From: a bacterium
Lineage (GTDB): Bacteria; UBP14; UBA6098; JAFGQG01
NCBI GenBank assembly: GCA_016930435.1
Contig: JAFGGQ010000142.1
Span: forward strand, 1 to 15,624
Length of the DNA: 15,624 nt
Direction: 5' to 3'
Shown here: piece after piece, positions 1 to 7,565 of the stretch
Layout of the letters: each line of letters starts with the position of its first letter
Numbering within the stretch: the stretch's first letter is position 1
The notes under the pieces: model-generated
The model's database searches: none
Told to the model about the DNA's origin: nothing
Seen by the model: only the letters and a program-made list of their open reading frames with translations
Program-made: the position numbers and the translations under genes

Positions 1-1
1 A

Positions 2-133
2 GTTGGTTATTTGACATTGCCTATGAATCTTATGGCCGGGAAATATGTCCTGAAGGTCTGGGGTGAAGATTTCGCCCATAATACAACGGTGAAGGAAATA
101 GAAGTGAACCTGGTAGCATCCGGAAAACCCTGA
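2..133 (+). CDS. C-terminal end of an unidentified protein (partial)
   Basis: An open frame enters from the left edge and ends at a TGA at 131-133, giving 43 residues with no internal stop. The visible peptide includes MAGKYVLKVWGEDFAHN followed by an alternating beta-strand-like stretch ending VASGKP. This resembles the last strands of an Ig-like or macroglobulin-like beta-sandwich of a secreted protein, but that is only an impression from residue pattern. It has no YPNPFN sorting motif, unlike the neighbouring secreted proteins. It converges on the beta-helix gene with only about 20 bases between the two stop codons, which supports it as a real gene end. Function is unknown because most of the gene is outside the window. 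Confidence 0.6.
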   Translation, partial: VGYLTLPMNLMAGKYVLKVWGEDFAHNTTVKEIEVNLVASGKP

Positions 134-154
134 TCAAGAACCTCCTGAAGAGCT

Positions 155-1849
155 TTACTTCATGAAAATTACTTTGGCAGTTTCAGTGCGATTAGCATAA
201 TCTGCTTTCAGAAGATATAGGCCGCTGCTAAGCTCATAATGGGGTTCCCATCTTATTCTTGGTTCGCCCAGGATACGTAAGTCTTTCAATTCATAAATAC
301 ACCTGCCGGAAAGATCGTAGATACCCAGATTACAGGGTTCGGATAGCTCGATCAGCAGGCTGGCATTAAAAGGATTGGGATAGGCCATAAGGGCATTTGA
401 GACCGGCGCGAGAAGGCTATTCCCGATGGCAGTATAGGGTGATTCATCCGCCCCAATATCCCAGAATTCAACCATTGGCCTTGCCTCCTCATCAATATCC
501 ACCGAAGGCGCCCAGAATGAATCACCCCGGAAAGACTCCATTTTCTCCGCTCCGGTATTTACATTGGGGGATCTGTGCCCTAGGTGAAATGAGGACTCGA
601 AAAGTGGATCCCCGGCCAGAATCACCTCGCCCCAGATGATCGCCCCGGCATCATCTTCAATTTGACACTCAAATGAATCTATATTGCAGTATGCTACAAA
701 CAAGGAACACGGATTGCCTGTCCACCTCTTCAGGTAGATTTCGTTTCCGGAAAGAGCGTTATCTGCCCAGAAAATCGTATTAAAGAGGACCGGTGATGAA
801 CCCTTACCGGCATATAACCCGCCCCCGATATCACCGGTTTCATTTTGACTTACTGTGCAATTGATTACTACCGGTGAAGATTCAGTAAGACATAATCCGC
901 CCCCATAATAAGCTGCTTCGTTATCTGCGATAATATTATTTTCCAGGGTGGGATTGGAATTATTTAGGTAAATCCCGCCACCATCATAGGTTGCCGTGTT
1001 GAACTGGATGTAATTACCGAAAATATTAGGGTGTGAATCATCGCTGCCTATTCCACCGCCAAACCGGGCTGTATTATAGAGTATCAGTGAAAAACCGATT
1101 TCAGGATGCGAATTTTGGCAGGATATCGCTCCCCCTTTACGCATTGCTGCAAGATTTCCCCGGAAGATGCAATGATCGATATGAGGACTGGAGAAATAAC
1201 ACTCAATACCACCCCCCTCATCGGCGCGATTATCAATGATATTACAATGGCTGATTGATGCCCCCGATTGATATAAGCTCAATCCTCCGCCAGATTCAGC
1301 CTGGTTATTGCTAATGCCACAACCCTCGATAATTGGATTGGATACATTACAATATATCCCACCACCTTCCTCCGCGTTGTTTTTGGTGATTGTACAATTA
1401 ATTATAAAAGGACTCGTGTAATAACAATAGACTCCTCCACCCCGGTTATCAGAAGTACCGGTAAGTGCGTTTCCATACTCAACCCGGCAATAGTAAAGAC
1501 TGCAACTATTATCGCAATGCAAAAAACGTAAACCGCCATGTCCTCCGGAAGAACTGCTCAATATGGTATCTGTTGCCGTGAAAAGGATAGAGTCATCTTC
1601 TTCGCCTATTGCCCTCAGAATAGCATCGCTATAAATACGAAATGCATAATGACCGGTAAAGACAACCTCAACACCGGAAGATATTACCAGAGTGCAACCA
1701 ATGGGAATATCGATATCCCCGGTGATCATGTATGGTGAATGCTCCGCTTCCCAGGTTCCGGTCACGGACCCGGATACGTAGCTGCTATCTGCATACAGGA
1801 AAACAATGATAACAGATAACCAAACCCACCCAATTAAAAAATATTTCAT
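155..1849 (-). CDS. Secreted right-handed parallel beta-helix repeat protein with C-terminal sorting domain
   Basis: A 564-residue protein. Residues 1-20 form a signal peptide (short basic start, then hydrophobic WVWLSVIIVFLYA). Residues about 135-362 hold nine imperfect repeats of about 25-27 residues, each carrying GGG(I/V/L) or KGGAI (near 137, 162, 187, 212, 239, 264, 290, 316 and 342) and an N-N/D-A turn. This is the coil periodicity of a pectate-lyase-like or polymorphic-outer-membrane-type beta-helix. A short module ending DIDEEARPM...DIGADE (about 450-470) is the usual close of such helices. Residues about 485-564 are a YPNPFN domain (AYPNPFN at 489-495) ending IFMK, the type IX secretion sorting-signal type, so surface display or release is inferred. 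The start is supported by GAGG five bases upstream of the ATG. No catalytic residues of a polysaccharide lyase could be assigned, so adhesin or glycan-binding roles are equally possible. Confidence 0.88.
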   Translation of the reverse strand: MKYFLIGWVWLSVIIVFLYADSSYVSGSVTGTWEAEHSPYMITGDIDIPIGCTLVISSGVEVVFTGHYAFRIYSDAILRAIGEEDDSILFTATDTILSSSSGGHGGLRFLHCDNSCSLYYCRVEYGNALTGTSDNRGGGVYCYYTSPFIINCTITKNNAEEGGGIYCNVSNPIIEGCGISNNQAESGGGLSLYQSGASISHCNIIDNRADEGGGIECYFSSPHIDHCIFRGNLAAMRKGGAISCQNSHPEIGFSLILYNTARFGGGIGSDDSHPNIFGNYIQFNTATYDGGGIYLNNSNPTLENNIIADNEAAYYGGGLCLTESSPVVINCTVSQNETGDIGGGLYAGKGSSPVLFNTIFWADNALSGNEIYLKRWTGNPCSLFVAYCNIDSFECQIEDDAGAIIWGEVILAGDPLFESSFHLGHRSPNVNTGAEKMESFRGDSFWAPSVDIDEEARPMVEFWDIGADESPYTAIGNSLLAPVSNALMAYPNPFNASLLIELSEPCNLGIYDLSGRCIYELKDLRILGEPRIRWEPHYELSSGLYLLKADYANRTETAKVIFMK

Positions 1850-2096
1850 CTTTACCTCTTTTTTTTTGAGTAGAAAACTATATGAGAAATTAAGCGTTTT
1901 TAATTTTCTTTAGCAAGTAAATTTGCATTTTTTCGTACAATTCGTAATACTCATAAACCCATGTTCACCAATATATAACGTATATTCAACATTATCAACT
2001 ACATTTTTCGGGTTAAACGTCAGAAGCATGGCTTTTGAAGGGGTCTAAACCTGGACTTTAAATCGCTTGTCCATATTAAGTCTCTAAACCCTGCTA
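1850..2096. other. AT-rich intergenic region between two secreted-protein genes
   Basis: This stretch separates the 894-residue protein gene from the beta-helix gene, both on the minus strand. It holds the GAGG ribosome site of the beta-helix gene and a T-run on the plus strand at about 1859-1867, which is an A-run in the transcript leader. It also has an AT-only inverted repeat (AATATA/TATATT, 1970-1986). Near the end of the upstream gene there is a direct repeat of TCTAAACC (2044-2051 and 2083-2090) flanking a short hairpin (TGGAC 2052-2056, GTCCA 2069-2073). No convincing sigma70 promoter or U-tract terminator was found. Confidence 0.4.
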
Positions 2097-4781
2097 CTAT
2101 TTAAGAAGTAATAGCTTTTGGGTGATAATACGGTCCTGGCTTACTGCCCGGAAAAAATAAATCCCGGAAGGCAGGGTTAAGTCAGGCTCCCATTTAATGA
2201 TAGATTCTCCGGGACGTTCCGGAAACAATCTTGAACTGTCAATCAGTTTGCCACTAAGATCATAAAATTGGTAGTGAATAACTGATTTGGCGTGGACCAT
2301 GAGTTTCAGGTTAACCATGGAATTGAATGGATTTGGGTAAGCTGAAAGCAATTCGAAGTAATGAGGAGCAGATGGTCTTTGGGGGATATCGTAATAGCTG
2401 TCGAACCATTCCAGGACGGCCCAAAGCAGCTCCTCCCGGGTGGCGAAGGCGGGATTATCGGCCATGCCCTCCATTCCGAACCCCAGGTACACTAATTTAG
2501 CTCCGCTTGATGGATTGGAGTATCTCAAGCCTCCATACCCTGTGGTATCACCGGCATAGCGGAATAGTGGAGCCGCTTGGGGTGAAGGTCCGATAATGTC
2601 GGGGGCCTCCTGGTTATTTGCAGAACCATTACCCCCAAGCATGATCATTCTCAGTGAACCGGATACATCATCCCCAGAAATGCTCTCAAGGATGAACTGA
2701 CTGGTATTCCCAAGGTATTCGGCTTGAAGGAAATCAGCATAAAATCCGGTACTGCCCAGATCCTCGCCAATGCCCTGACCGGTGATGATCAGGTTGAACC
2801 CTCTCTCCATAGCTCGGATCAGGGTATCCTGGTCAGCTTCAGTAATAGTAGCAGTGGAACAATCCCCAGTGAACCATATCGCTACCGGTGTATTTAGCAT
2901 TGCCAACTGATTAACCGGAAATAGTCCCCTGAGCTGGTAATCCCAGTGATAGTAACGGATACCCAGATTATCCATGGCGTGCTGGTAGTATTCCTCGTAA
3001 TTATTTCCGGCATCGTCATCAACCAGCATAAGGTCCGCGACCGGAGGGGCAATTTCGATGAATGTAGTCTCGCCGGGAGATACTAGTAGCGAATCGGTTT
3101 CCGATTCCACATTGGGGAATTGGGGTAATAAGTGCAGCTTGTAGTATCCGGCGGGAAGATCCTGTGAGAAATATCCAGAAAAACTATCGCTGTAAGAATT
3201 TGTATATACCCAGAGCGTTGTATCCTGGCAAATATTGAATAGTATTTCAGAGAAAATGCCGCTTCCAGAAGTACCGAGTATGAAGCCCTGAACCGTCCCA
3301 AGAGGGGTGATCTCAAGCATCGTTGTGAGGGTGTCATTAGTATTATTCTCGTCTCCAGGTGTAGATGTTTGGAGGATAATGTAGTGGATTTCTTCGGAAG
3401 CTGGAACCCATTTTACGGGATTATCCAGTGAGAAATTCTGACCGTAAGCCAAGGAGATAGATGTATCCAGCAGAATGATGCTATCCGCATATAAGGTCAG
3501 GAAAACATGGTCCAGATTATTTTTGCCGAAATTGGCAATGGTGAAATTAACCGCAACTGTATCGTAAAGCGTGAGGGGACTGCGGTATTCAAGGTTAATC
3601 TCAATTGCTCCAGCATCTGTCCCGGGAATGGAATCCAGGATATCGGGAAGTCCCATCAGTATCAAATAGGCGGAGATCCAGGTCATATCTTCTTCCGGGG
3701 GGTGCATAAATGAAGAGGGGATACCACCGTCGTTATCGGTGTCCTGAGAGAGCAAGTAGTCGAAAATATGGCGGAAACGATGGTAAAATACCGAATCAGG
3801 CAGAAATTCGCAGATTGTCCGGTAGCAATTTGCGTACCAGATATTCCAGGAGTTATCCCAGAGGTAGGGATCATATTCTGTTGCGGGGTCTGCCATTTCC
3901 GGTAAATACCGGGAATAATAACTGATCCAGTCCCCGGCTTCCTCGGGGTATTCCCGGAAGTAAGAATTGAGTACGCCCCACATAGCAGTACCCGATGACA
4001 TTGCCCAGACCGACCAGTTGAGATGCAGAGAGGGATAGTCTTCTATCCATTCCTTGACCAGACTACCCCACTCCAGAGCTTCAGATCTATAGTACTCATT
4101 ACCGGTTTCCAATCCATAGAGGTAAAGAGCACCGGCGCAGAATCCGGTAACCATAGGATGGAGGATGCGGTAATAGGGTTCTGAATGGGTGAAGGACAGG
4201 GGATTGTTGATTATATGCTGAGCGCAGCTATCTGCATATCCGGAGTATGTTGTGTCGCCATAGGCTTGGCGGTACTGCATTTCAGCCAGCAGACCCAGTC
4301 CACAATTCCAAACCGGATAATAGTAACTGGAGGCGGAATGCTCTTCCTCGTAAGCCGGGAATCGCATTACATAGCTCCATGCATACTCAAGATGATGATT
4401 ATATGTTGTACGGCCGGTATAATCGTGAAAATAACACCAATCCCAGATGACTTCCTGAGTATTGTCGGTTTGAATGACATTCCTTAATTCACCGCTTTCC
4501 GCTTCAATTATTCCCCCGTGATCGGCAGAGTCAGGGTCCAGCAATTGCCAATCAGCGTAGAATTGCACAAGCTGGCTGAGTTTAAGGGGGTAAGACAAAC
4601 GAAGAGCGGAGTTGTATTCAAGTGGAAAAAGAGCTTTCGACCCGTCGCAATAACGCTGGTAGCTTCTCTCAAACTGACTGAAATCATCGTCGTTCCAGAA
4701 AGGCTGTCCAAAGAGGTTAAAAGCTCCCGTAAGGCTCAGAAGACAGACTAAAAAGGGGGCAATTGAAGTTATTTTCCTCAT
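2097..4781 (-). CDS. Secreted multidomain protein: toroid-like helical domain, Ig-like domains, GATase-like domain, sorting domain
   Basis: An 894-residue protein with a signal peptide at 1-26 (hydrophobic core FLVCLLSLTGAFNLFG). Residues about 35-385 are rich in Trp and Tyr with helical periodicity and contain DTDNDGGIPSSF (347-358). This resembles an (alpha/alpha) toroid of the terpenoid-cyclase or glycan-lyase class, but no active site could be assigned. About 390-490 looks like a CARDB-type Ig fold and 495-575 like a carboxypeptidase-regulatory beta-sandwich. About 581-795 begins LMLVDDDAGNNYEEYY and has an alternating alpha/beta pattern resembling the glutamine-amidotransferase-like domain common in secreted proteins of candidate phyla. 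The end is a sorting domain with AYPNPFN (814-820) closing on LLLK. The gene starts 13 bases after the sat stop, so co-transcription with sat is possible. Unlike the sat operon genes it has no recognisable Shine-Dalgarno sequence. The substrate is unknown. Confidence 0.85.
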   Translation of the reverse strand: MRKITSIAPFLVCLLSLTGAFNLFGQPFWNDDDFSQFERSYQRYCDGSKALFPLEYNSALRLSYPLKLSQLVQFYADWQLLDPDSADHGGIIEAESGELRNVIQTDNTQEVIWDWCYFHDYTGRTTYNHHLEYAWSYVMRFPAYEEEHSASSYYYPVWNCGLGLLAEMQYRQAYGDTTYSGYADSCAQHIINNPLSFTHSEPYYRILHPMVTGFCAGALYLYGLETGNEYYRSEALEWGSLVKEWIEDYPSLHLNWSVWAMSSGTAMWGVLNSYFREYPEEAGDWISYYSRYLPEMADPATEYDPYLWDNSWNIWYANCYRTICEFLPDSVFYHRFRHIFDYLLSQDTDNDGGIPSSFMHPPEEDMTWISAYLILMGLPDILDSIPGTDAGAIEINLEYRSPLTLYDTVAVNFTIANFGKNNLDHVFLTLYADSIILLDTSISLAYGQNFSLDNPVKWVPASEEIHYIILQTSTPGDENNTNDTLTTMLEITPLGTVQGFILGTSGSGIFSEILFNICQDTTLWVYTNSYSDSFSGYFSQDLPAGYYKLHLLPQFPNVESETDSLLVSPGETTFIEIAPPVADLMLVDDDAGNNYEEYYQHAMDNLGIRYYHWDYQLRGLFPVNQLAMLNTPVAIWFTGDCSTATITEADQDTLIRAMERGFNLIITGQGIGEDLGSTGFYADFLQAEYLGNTSQFILESISGDDVSGSLRMIMLGGNGSANNQEAPDIIGPSPQAAPLFRYAGDTTGYGGLRYSNPSSGAKLVYLGFGMEGMADNPAFATREELLWAVLEWFDSYYDIPQRPSAPHYFELLSAYPNPFNSMVNLKLMVHAKSVIHYQFYDLSGKLIDSSRLFPERPGESIIKWEPDLTLPSGIYFFRAVSQDRIITQKLLLLK

Positions 4782-4794
4782 CGTGATTTATTGT

Positions 4795-5940
4795 TTAATC
4801 GACGAATGGATTTTTATTTTGAATAATAATATCAGCTACTTCCGGTCTGACCAGTAATTCAGATGGTCTTTCCCCCTTTTGGAGCAGGTTTCTGATCTCG
4901 GTGCCTTTGAACATGATGTGATCGGAAATGGGATGGGGACAAATCTTCTCGTTAACTACTGACCCGCATTTCTTGCAGTATGAGAAGGAACGGAAGAAGA
5001 GTGGGGTTATGCCCAGATCCGGAAAATCATCGAATATTTCCTGTGCAGCAAATGGCTCGTAAAAATTTCCCACACCAGCATGGTCCCGGCCAACTATGAA
5101 ATGCGTGCAACCGAAATTCTTTCGCATTATTGCATGGAAAATAGCCTCCTTGGGTCCCCCATAGCGCATCTCAGTCTCCAAAATAGCCAGCAGTGAGTTC
5201 TCCTTCAGAAAATAATGCTCCATAAGAACCTCATAGGATTTGAGAATGACCTCGTCTTTGAAATCACCAGATTTCTTCCTGCCAATCAAGGGATTAATAA
5301 GTATCCCATCAACGAAAGTAAGGGCAGCCTTTTGAACATACTCATGTCCTATGTGCGGAGTATTACGTGTTTGAAAGGCGACGATAGTCCTCCAACCCTT
5401 TTCCTCAAACAGGATCCTGGTTTCGATGGGAGCCAGGCTATACTTGTAATATTCCTTAGGAGTTTTATTGATAAGGTCTATAGGCCCTCCCAGGAGTGTT
5501 TCATTCATATTATTGATCTTAGAGACCCCAGGGTGGTCGGGACTGGTTGTTCCGAAAACATTCTTTGAGTATTCCTCCTTATTGAGGCTATATTTATCCT
5601 CGATATAGAGGAGAGCGAGGGGTTCATTATTGTAGGTGAGCAGAAGTTTATCGCCAATGGTCAGCCTATTGGCTAAGGCCGGTTCGATGTCCAGGGTCAA
5701 TGGGATTGTCCAGGCGGTATCGTTGGCAAGCCTGCTGCGGTGAATGATGGAATCATAATCTTCTTTGCATACGAATCCCTGCAGGGGGCTGAATACCCCA
5801 ACAGCAATGTTCTCAATGTCCTTGGCTGCATCTTTGTCAACTGCCAGCCTGGGGAATTCATCTATGTGTCCAAGCAAATCCTTTCGGGCTTCTTCCGAAA
5901 GAACTCTGTTTACAAGTTTTCCGCCATGTGGTTTTTGCAT
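4795..5940 (-). CDS. sat: ATP sulfurylase (sulfate adenylyltransferase)
   Basis: Catalyses ATP + sulfate -> adenylylsulfate (APS) + pyrophosphate in the cytoplasm, the first step of sulfate activation. It is the single-chain Sat type, not CysD/CysN. Numbered from the GTG at 5955, the nucleotide-binding motif is QTRNTPHIGHE (195-205) and the second is GRDHAGVG (289-296). The family more often has Pro where this protein has Thr199. A likely zinc site is C327, C330, C339 and H341, as in Thermus-type and dissimilatory-type Sat. I chose the ATG at 5940 over the GTG at 5955 because AAGGAG lies five bases before it. The protein is then 381 residues. It begins 14 bases after the upstream RHH stop and is the last sulfate gene of the operon. 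Without aprAB in view, an assimilatory or PAPS-forming role with the nearby cysC is more likely than sulfate respiration. Confidence 0.95.
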   Translation of the reverse strand: MQKPHGGKLVNRVLSEEARKDLLGHIDEFPRLAVDKDAAKDIENIAVGVFSPLQGFVCKEDYDSIIHRSRLANDTAWTIPLTLDIEPALANRLTIGDKLLLTYNNEPLALLYIEDKYSLNKEEYSKNVFGTTSPDHPGVSKINNMNETLLGGPIDLINKTPKEYYKYSLAPIETRILFEEKGWRTIVAFQTRNTPHIGHEYVQKAALTFVDGILINPLIGRKKSGDFKDEVILKSYEVLMEHYFLKENSLLAILETEMRYGGPKEAIFHAIMRKNFGCTHFIVGRDHAGVGNFYEPFAAQEIFDDFPDLGITPLFFRSFSYCKKCGSVVNEKICPHPISDHIMFKGTEIRNLLQKGERPSELLVRPEVADIIIQNKNPFVD

Positions 5941-5945
5941 TTTAT

Positions 5946-5951
5946 CTCCTT
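5946..5951 (-). promoter_or_regulatory. Ribosome binding site deciding the sat start
   Basis: The minus strand reads AAGGAG five bases before the ATG at 5940. The alternative in-frame GTG at 5955 overlaps the last base of the upstream stop codon and is itself upstream of this site, so the ATG is the better start. Confidence 0.75.
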
Positions 5952-5954
5952 GCA

Positions 5955-6170
5955 CTATTTAATATAACCTAAATCACGCAATTTCTTCTTGATACTTTCC
6001 TTTTCCATATCGGACAGGCCTGAATCATGCTGTTCTTCTTTGTCAAGTATCATTCTGGTAGCATACACAATATAATCAGAAACTGAACAGAACTTGGTGT
6101 TACAAAGGTGTTCTTCGATTTTTGCAAATAGCGATTTGGGAATCTCTATTTGAACAGATTGATCATTCAC
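5955..6170 (-). CDS. Small ribbon-helix-helix (CopG/Arc-like) protein with LGY tail, paralogue 1
   Basis: A 71-residue protein. Residues 4-14 (QSVQIEIPKSL) form the short beta strand and helix cap of an RHH fold. Residues 15-42 supply the two helices, with the usual S-V-S-D start of helix B (29-32). After a polar linker the protein ends in a charged amphipathic tail (52-71) closing IKKKLRDLGYIK. The same tail ends the paralogue at 10026-10247 and CysC. The start is a GTG supported by AGGAGG five bases upstream (6176-6181). It sits between the phosphodiesterase gene (33-base gap) and sat (14-base gap), so it is co-transcribed with them. RHH proteins usually repress by binding an operator as dimers, often autoregulating. 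Here the position inside a sulfate operon suggests regulation of sulfate activation, but DNA binding is not shown. Confidence 0.85.
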   Translation of the reverse strand: MNDQSVQIEIPKSLFAKIEEHLCNTKFCSVSDYIVYATRMILDKEEQHDSGLSDMEKESIKKKLRDLGYIK

Positions 6171-6175
6171 GTTAA

Positions 6176-6181
6176 CCTCCT
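6176..6181 (-). promoter_or_regulatory. Ribosome binding site supporting a GTG start
   Basis: The minus strand carries AGGAGG five bases before the GTG at 6170. No in-frame ATG lies nearby; the ATG read from 6166 is out of frame. This supports GTG as the initiation codon of the first RHH gene. Confidence 0.75.
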
Positions 6182-6203
6182 CATTATGAATTATCCATTA
6201 AAT

Positions 6204-7544
6204 TTATACTATGATCCTGGAGTCAAGGTTGCCCGGCAAGGGTATGTCCATAAGGTGCAATATTGTTGCGAATCCATCGTACACATAGATCGGGTCGATA
6301 GCCTTGAACGCCTTATTGCGTATATACATAAAAGCATCGTCATAGGTATGCATACCCTGGAGATGGGTATGACCGAAGAGGGATTCCGGATATAGTTGTC
6401 CCTTGAAATCATAACCATCGACAGGGAGAACCACCATATCGGGTGCCTGATCCATAAGATCACCGCTATAGACTTCCTCTTTTCGGTAGCATTTATTGAC
6501 CACCGGCATGCCCTCTGGGTCCTTTAAATTGGTCATGAGTTCAATGGTTTGCTCTATTACCTCCTCATACTCCGTACCAGGGTTAACCGTTCCATGCTCC
6601 TCCCTCCCTTTAAGATTAACATAGAACCGTCCTGGTATCAGGCTGTAGATCCTGGTTTCAGGTGCAATATCCAATAATCCTCTTTGAGGAGGAATAGATT
6701 TGAATTGTAGCAAACCATTGTCAAGCAATAATTTATTGGGTTGTACCTCGCTTTTTATCCCACAGAAACCATGGTCAGAGAGGAGGAGTAGAGAGACCTC
6801 CTCACCAATATCCTCAATGACCCCTCCGATGATCCTGTCGATCTGCTGATAAAATCTCAGAAAATGGTCATGGTATTCACCATTTTCTTCATAATCTTTC
6901 CAGTAGAAATGGTTAATGCGGTCGGTCTCCATAATATGGCACATAAAGAAATCCCAATCCCTGTTCTTATAGAGATAACGAGCGACCTCCATCCTTTTTT
7001 CCAGGATAAAGAAGAGGTCATGCATTAATTCGGACTTATTCTCACGCGCTTTACCGGAATCTGCATCGATAACATATCCACGGTCCTTGAAGGTTTTGAC
7101 CTCCCTGGAAGGATAAACGGCATTATCGATTTCAGAGGCAAGAAAGCCGGAGATAAGTATCCCATTAACCTTTCGAGGGGGATAGGTTTCCGGGACATTC
7201 ATGACGATTACTTTTTTACCATGACTGCTGATGTATTCCCAGAGGGTTTCTGTACGGATGTCTTTACCGGTAGGTATGAGCATTTCCATGGGGTTGGGAT
7301 TGCGGTCCACAAAGCCGAAAATCCCGTGCTTTGCAGGATTCTTGCCAGTCATAAAACTGCTCCACGCAACAGAGGAGATCGGGGGAATAACCGAATGCAT
7401 ACGGCGCATAGAGCCGATCTCCAATAAGCTTTTAAAATTGGGCATTAAACCCTCTGATATAAGTTTATCAAGAAAGGTAAATGGGGTACCATCAAGACTA
7501 AGAACGAATACTTTCTTGGAGCTTTTGCGTTTTCGAAATATCAT
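6204..7544 (-). CDS. Alkaline-phosphatase-superfamily phosphodiesterase/phosphohydrolase (COG3379-like), operon copy
   Basis: A 446-residue cytoplasmic protein without a signal peptide, of the type I phosphodiesterase/nucleotide pyrophosphatase kind. The two-metal site can be read: D18 in LSLDGTPF, the nucleophile region PPISSVAWSSF (54-64, probably S57), D208 and H212 in ETDRINHFYW, D257-H258 in SDHGF, and H399 in GMHT. There is no C-x-P-x-R formylglycine motif, so it is not a sulfatase. It lies between cysC (21-base gap) and the RHH1 gene, which ties it to sulfate activation. Possible substrates include APS, PAPS or the by-product adenosine 3',5'-bisphosphate, or a sulfated or phosphorylated metabolite. 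None of these can be chosen from sequence. It is a paralogue of the gene at 10501-11874, sharing the IPPI(S/T)(S/T)xAW and FxTGKxP motifs, but has a Ser pair where that protein has a Thr pair. Confidence 0.88.
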   Translation of the reverse strand: MIFRKRKSSKKVFVLSLDGTPFTFLDKLISEGLMPNFKSLLEIGSMRRMHSVIPPISSVAWSSFMTGKNPAKHGIFGFVDRNPNPMEMLIPTGKDIRTETLWEYISSHGKKVIVMNVPETYPPRKVNGILISGFLASEIDNAVYPSREVKTFKDRGYVIDADSGKARENKSELMHDLFFILEKRMEVARYLYKNRDWDFFMCHIMETDRINHFYWKDYEENGEYHDHFLRFYQQIDRIIGGVIEDIGEEVSLLLLSDHGFCGIKSEVQPNKLLLDNGLLQFKSIPPQRGLLDIAPETRIYSLIPGRFYVNLKGREEHGTVNPGTEYEEVIEQTIELMTNLKDPEGMPVVNKCYRKEEVYSGDLMDQAPDMVVLPVDGYDFKGQLYPESLFGHTHLQGMHTYDDAFMYIRNKAFKAIDPIYVYDGFATILHLMDIPLPGNLDSRIIV

Positions 7545-7565
7545 AATGAATTTATCCTTCCTGGT

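Noticed and set aside
2044-2090. Rho-independent terminator after the 894-residue protein gene
   Set aside because: There is a 5-base stem with a 12-base loop and flanking TCTAAACC repeats, but no U-tract follows in the transcript direction.
4185-4487. Plus-strand 100-residue open frame with a hydrophobic start
   Set aside because: It lies wholly inside the well-supported 894-residue secreted protein on the other strand, without a ribosome site or family resemblance.
5940-5955. GTG at 5955 as the start of sat
   Set aside because: It overlaps the last base of the upstream stop and has no ribosome site, while the ATG at 5940 has AAGGAG five bases before it.
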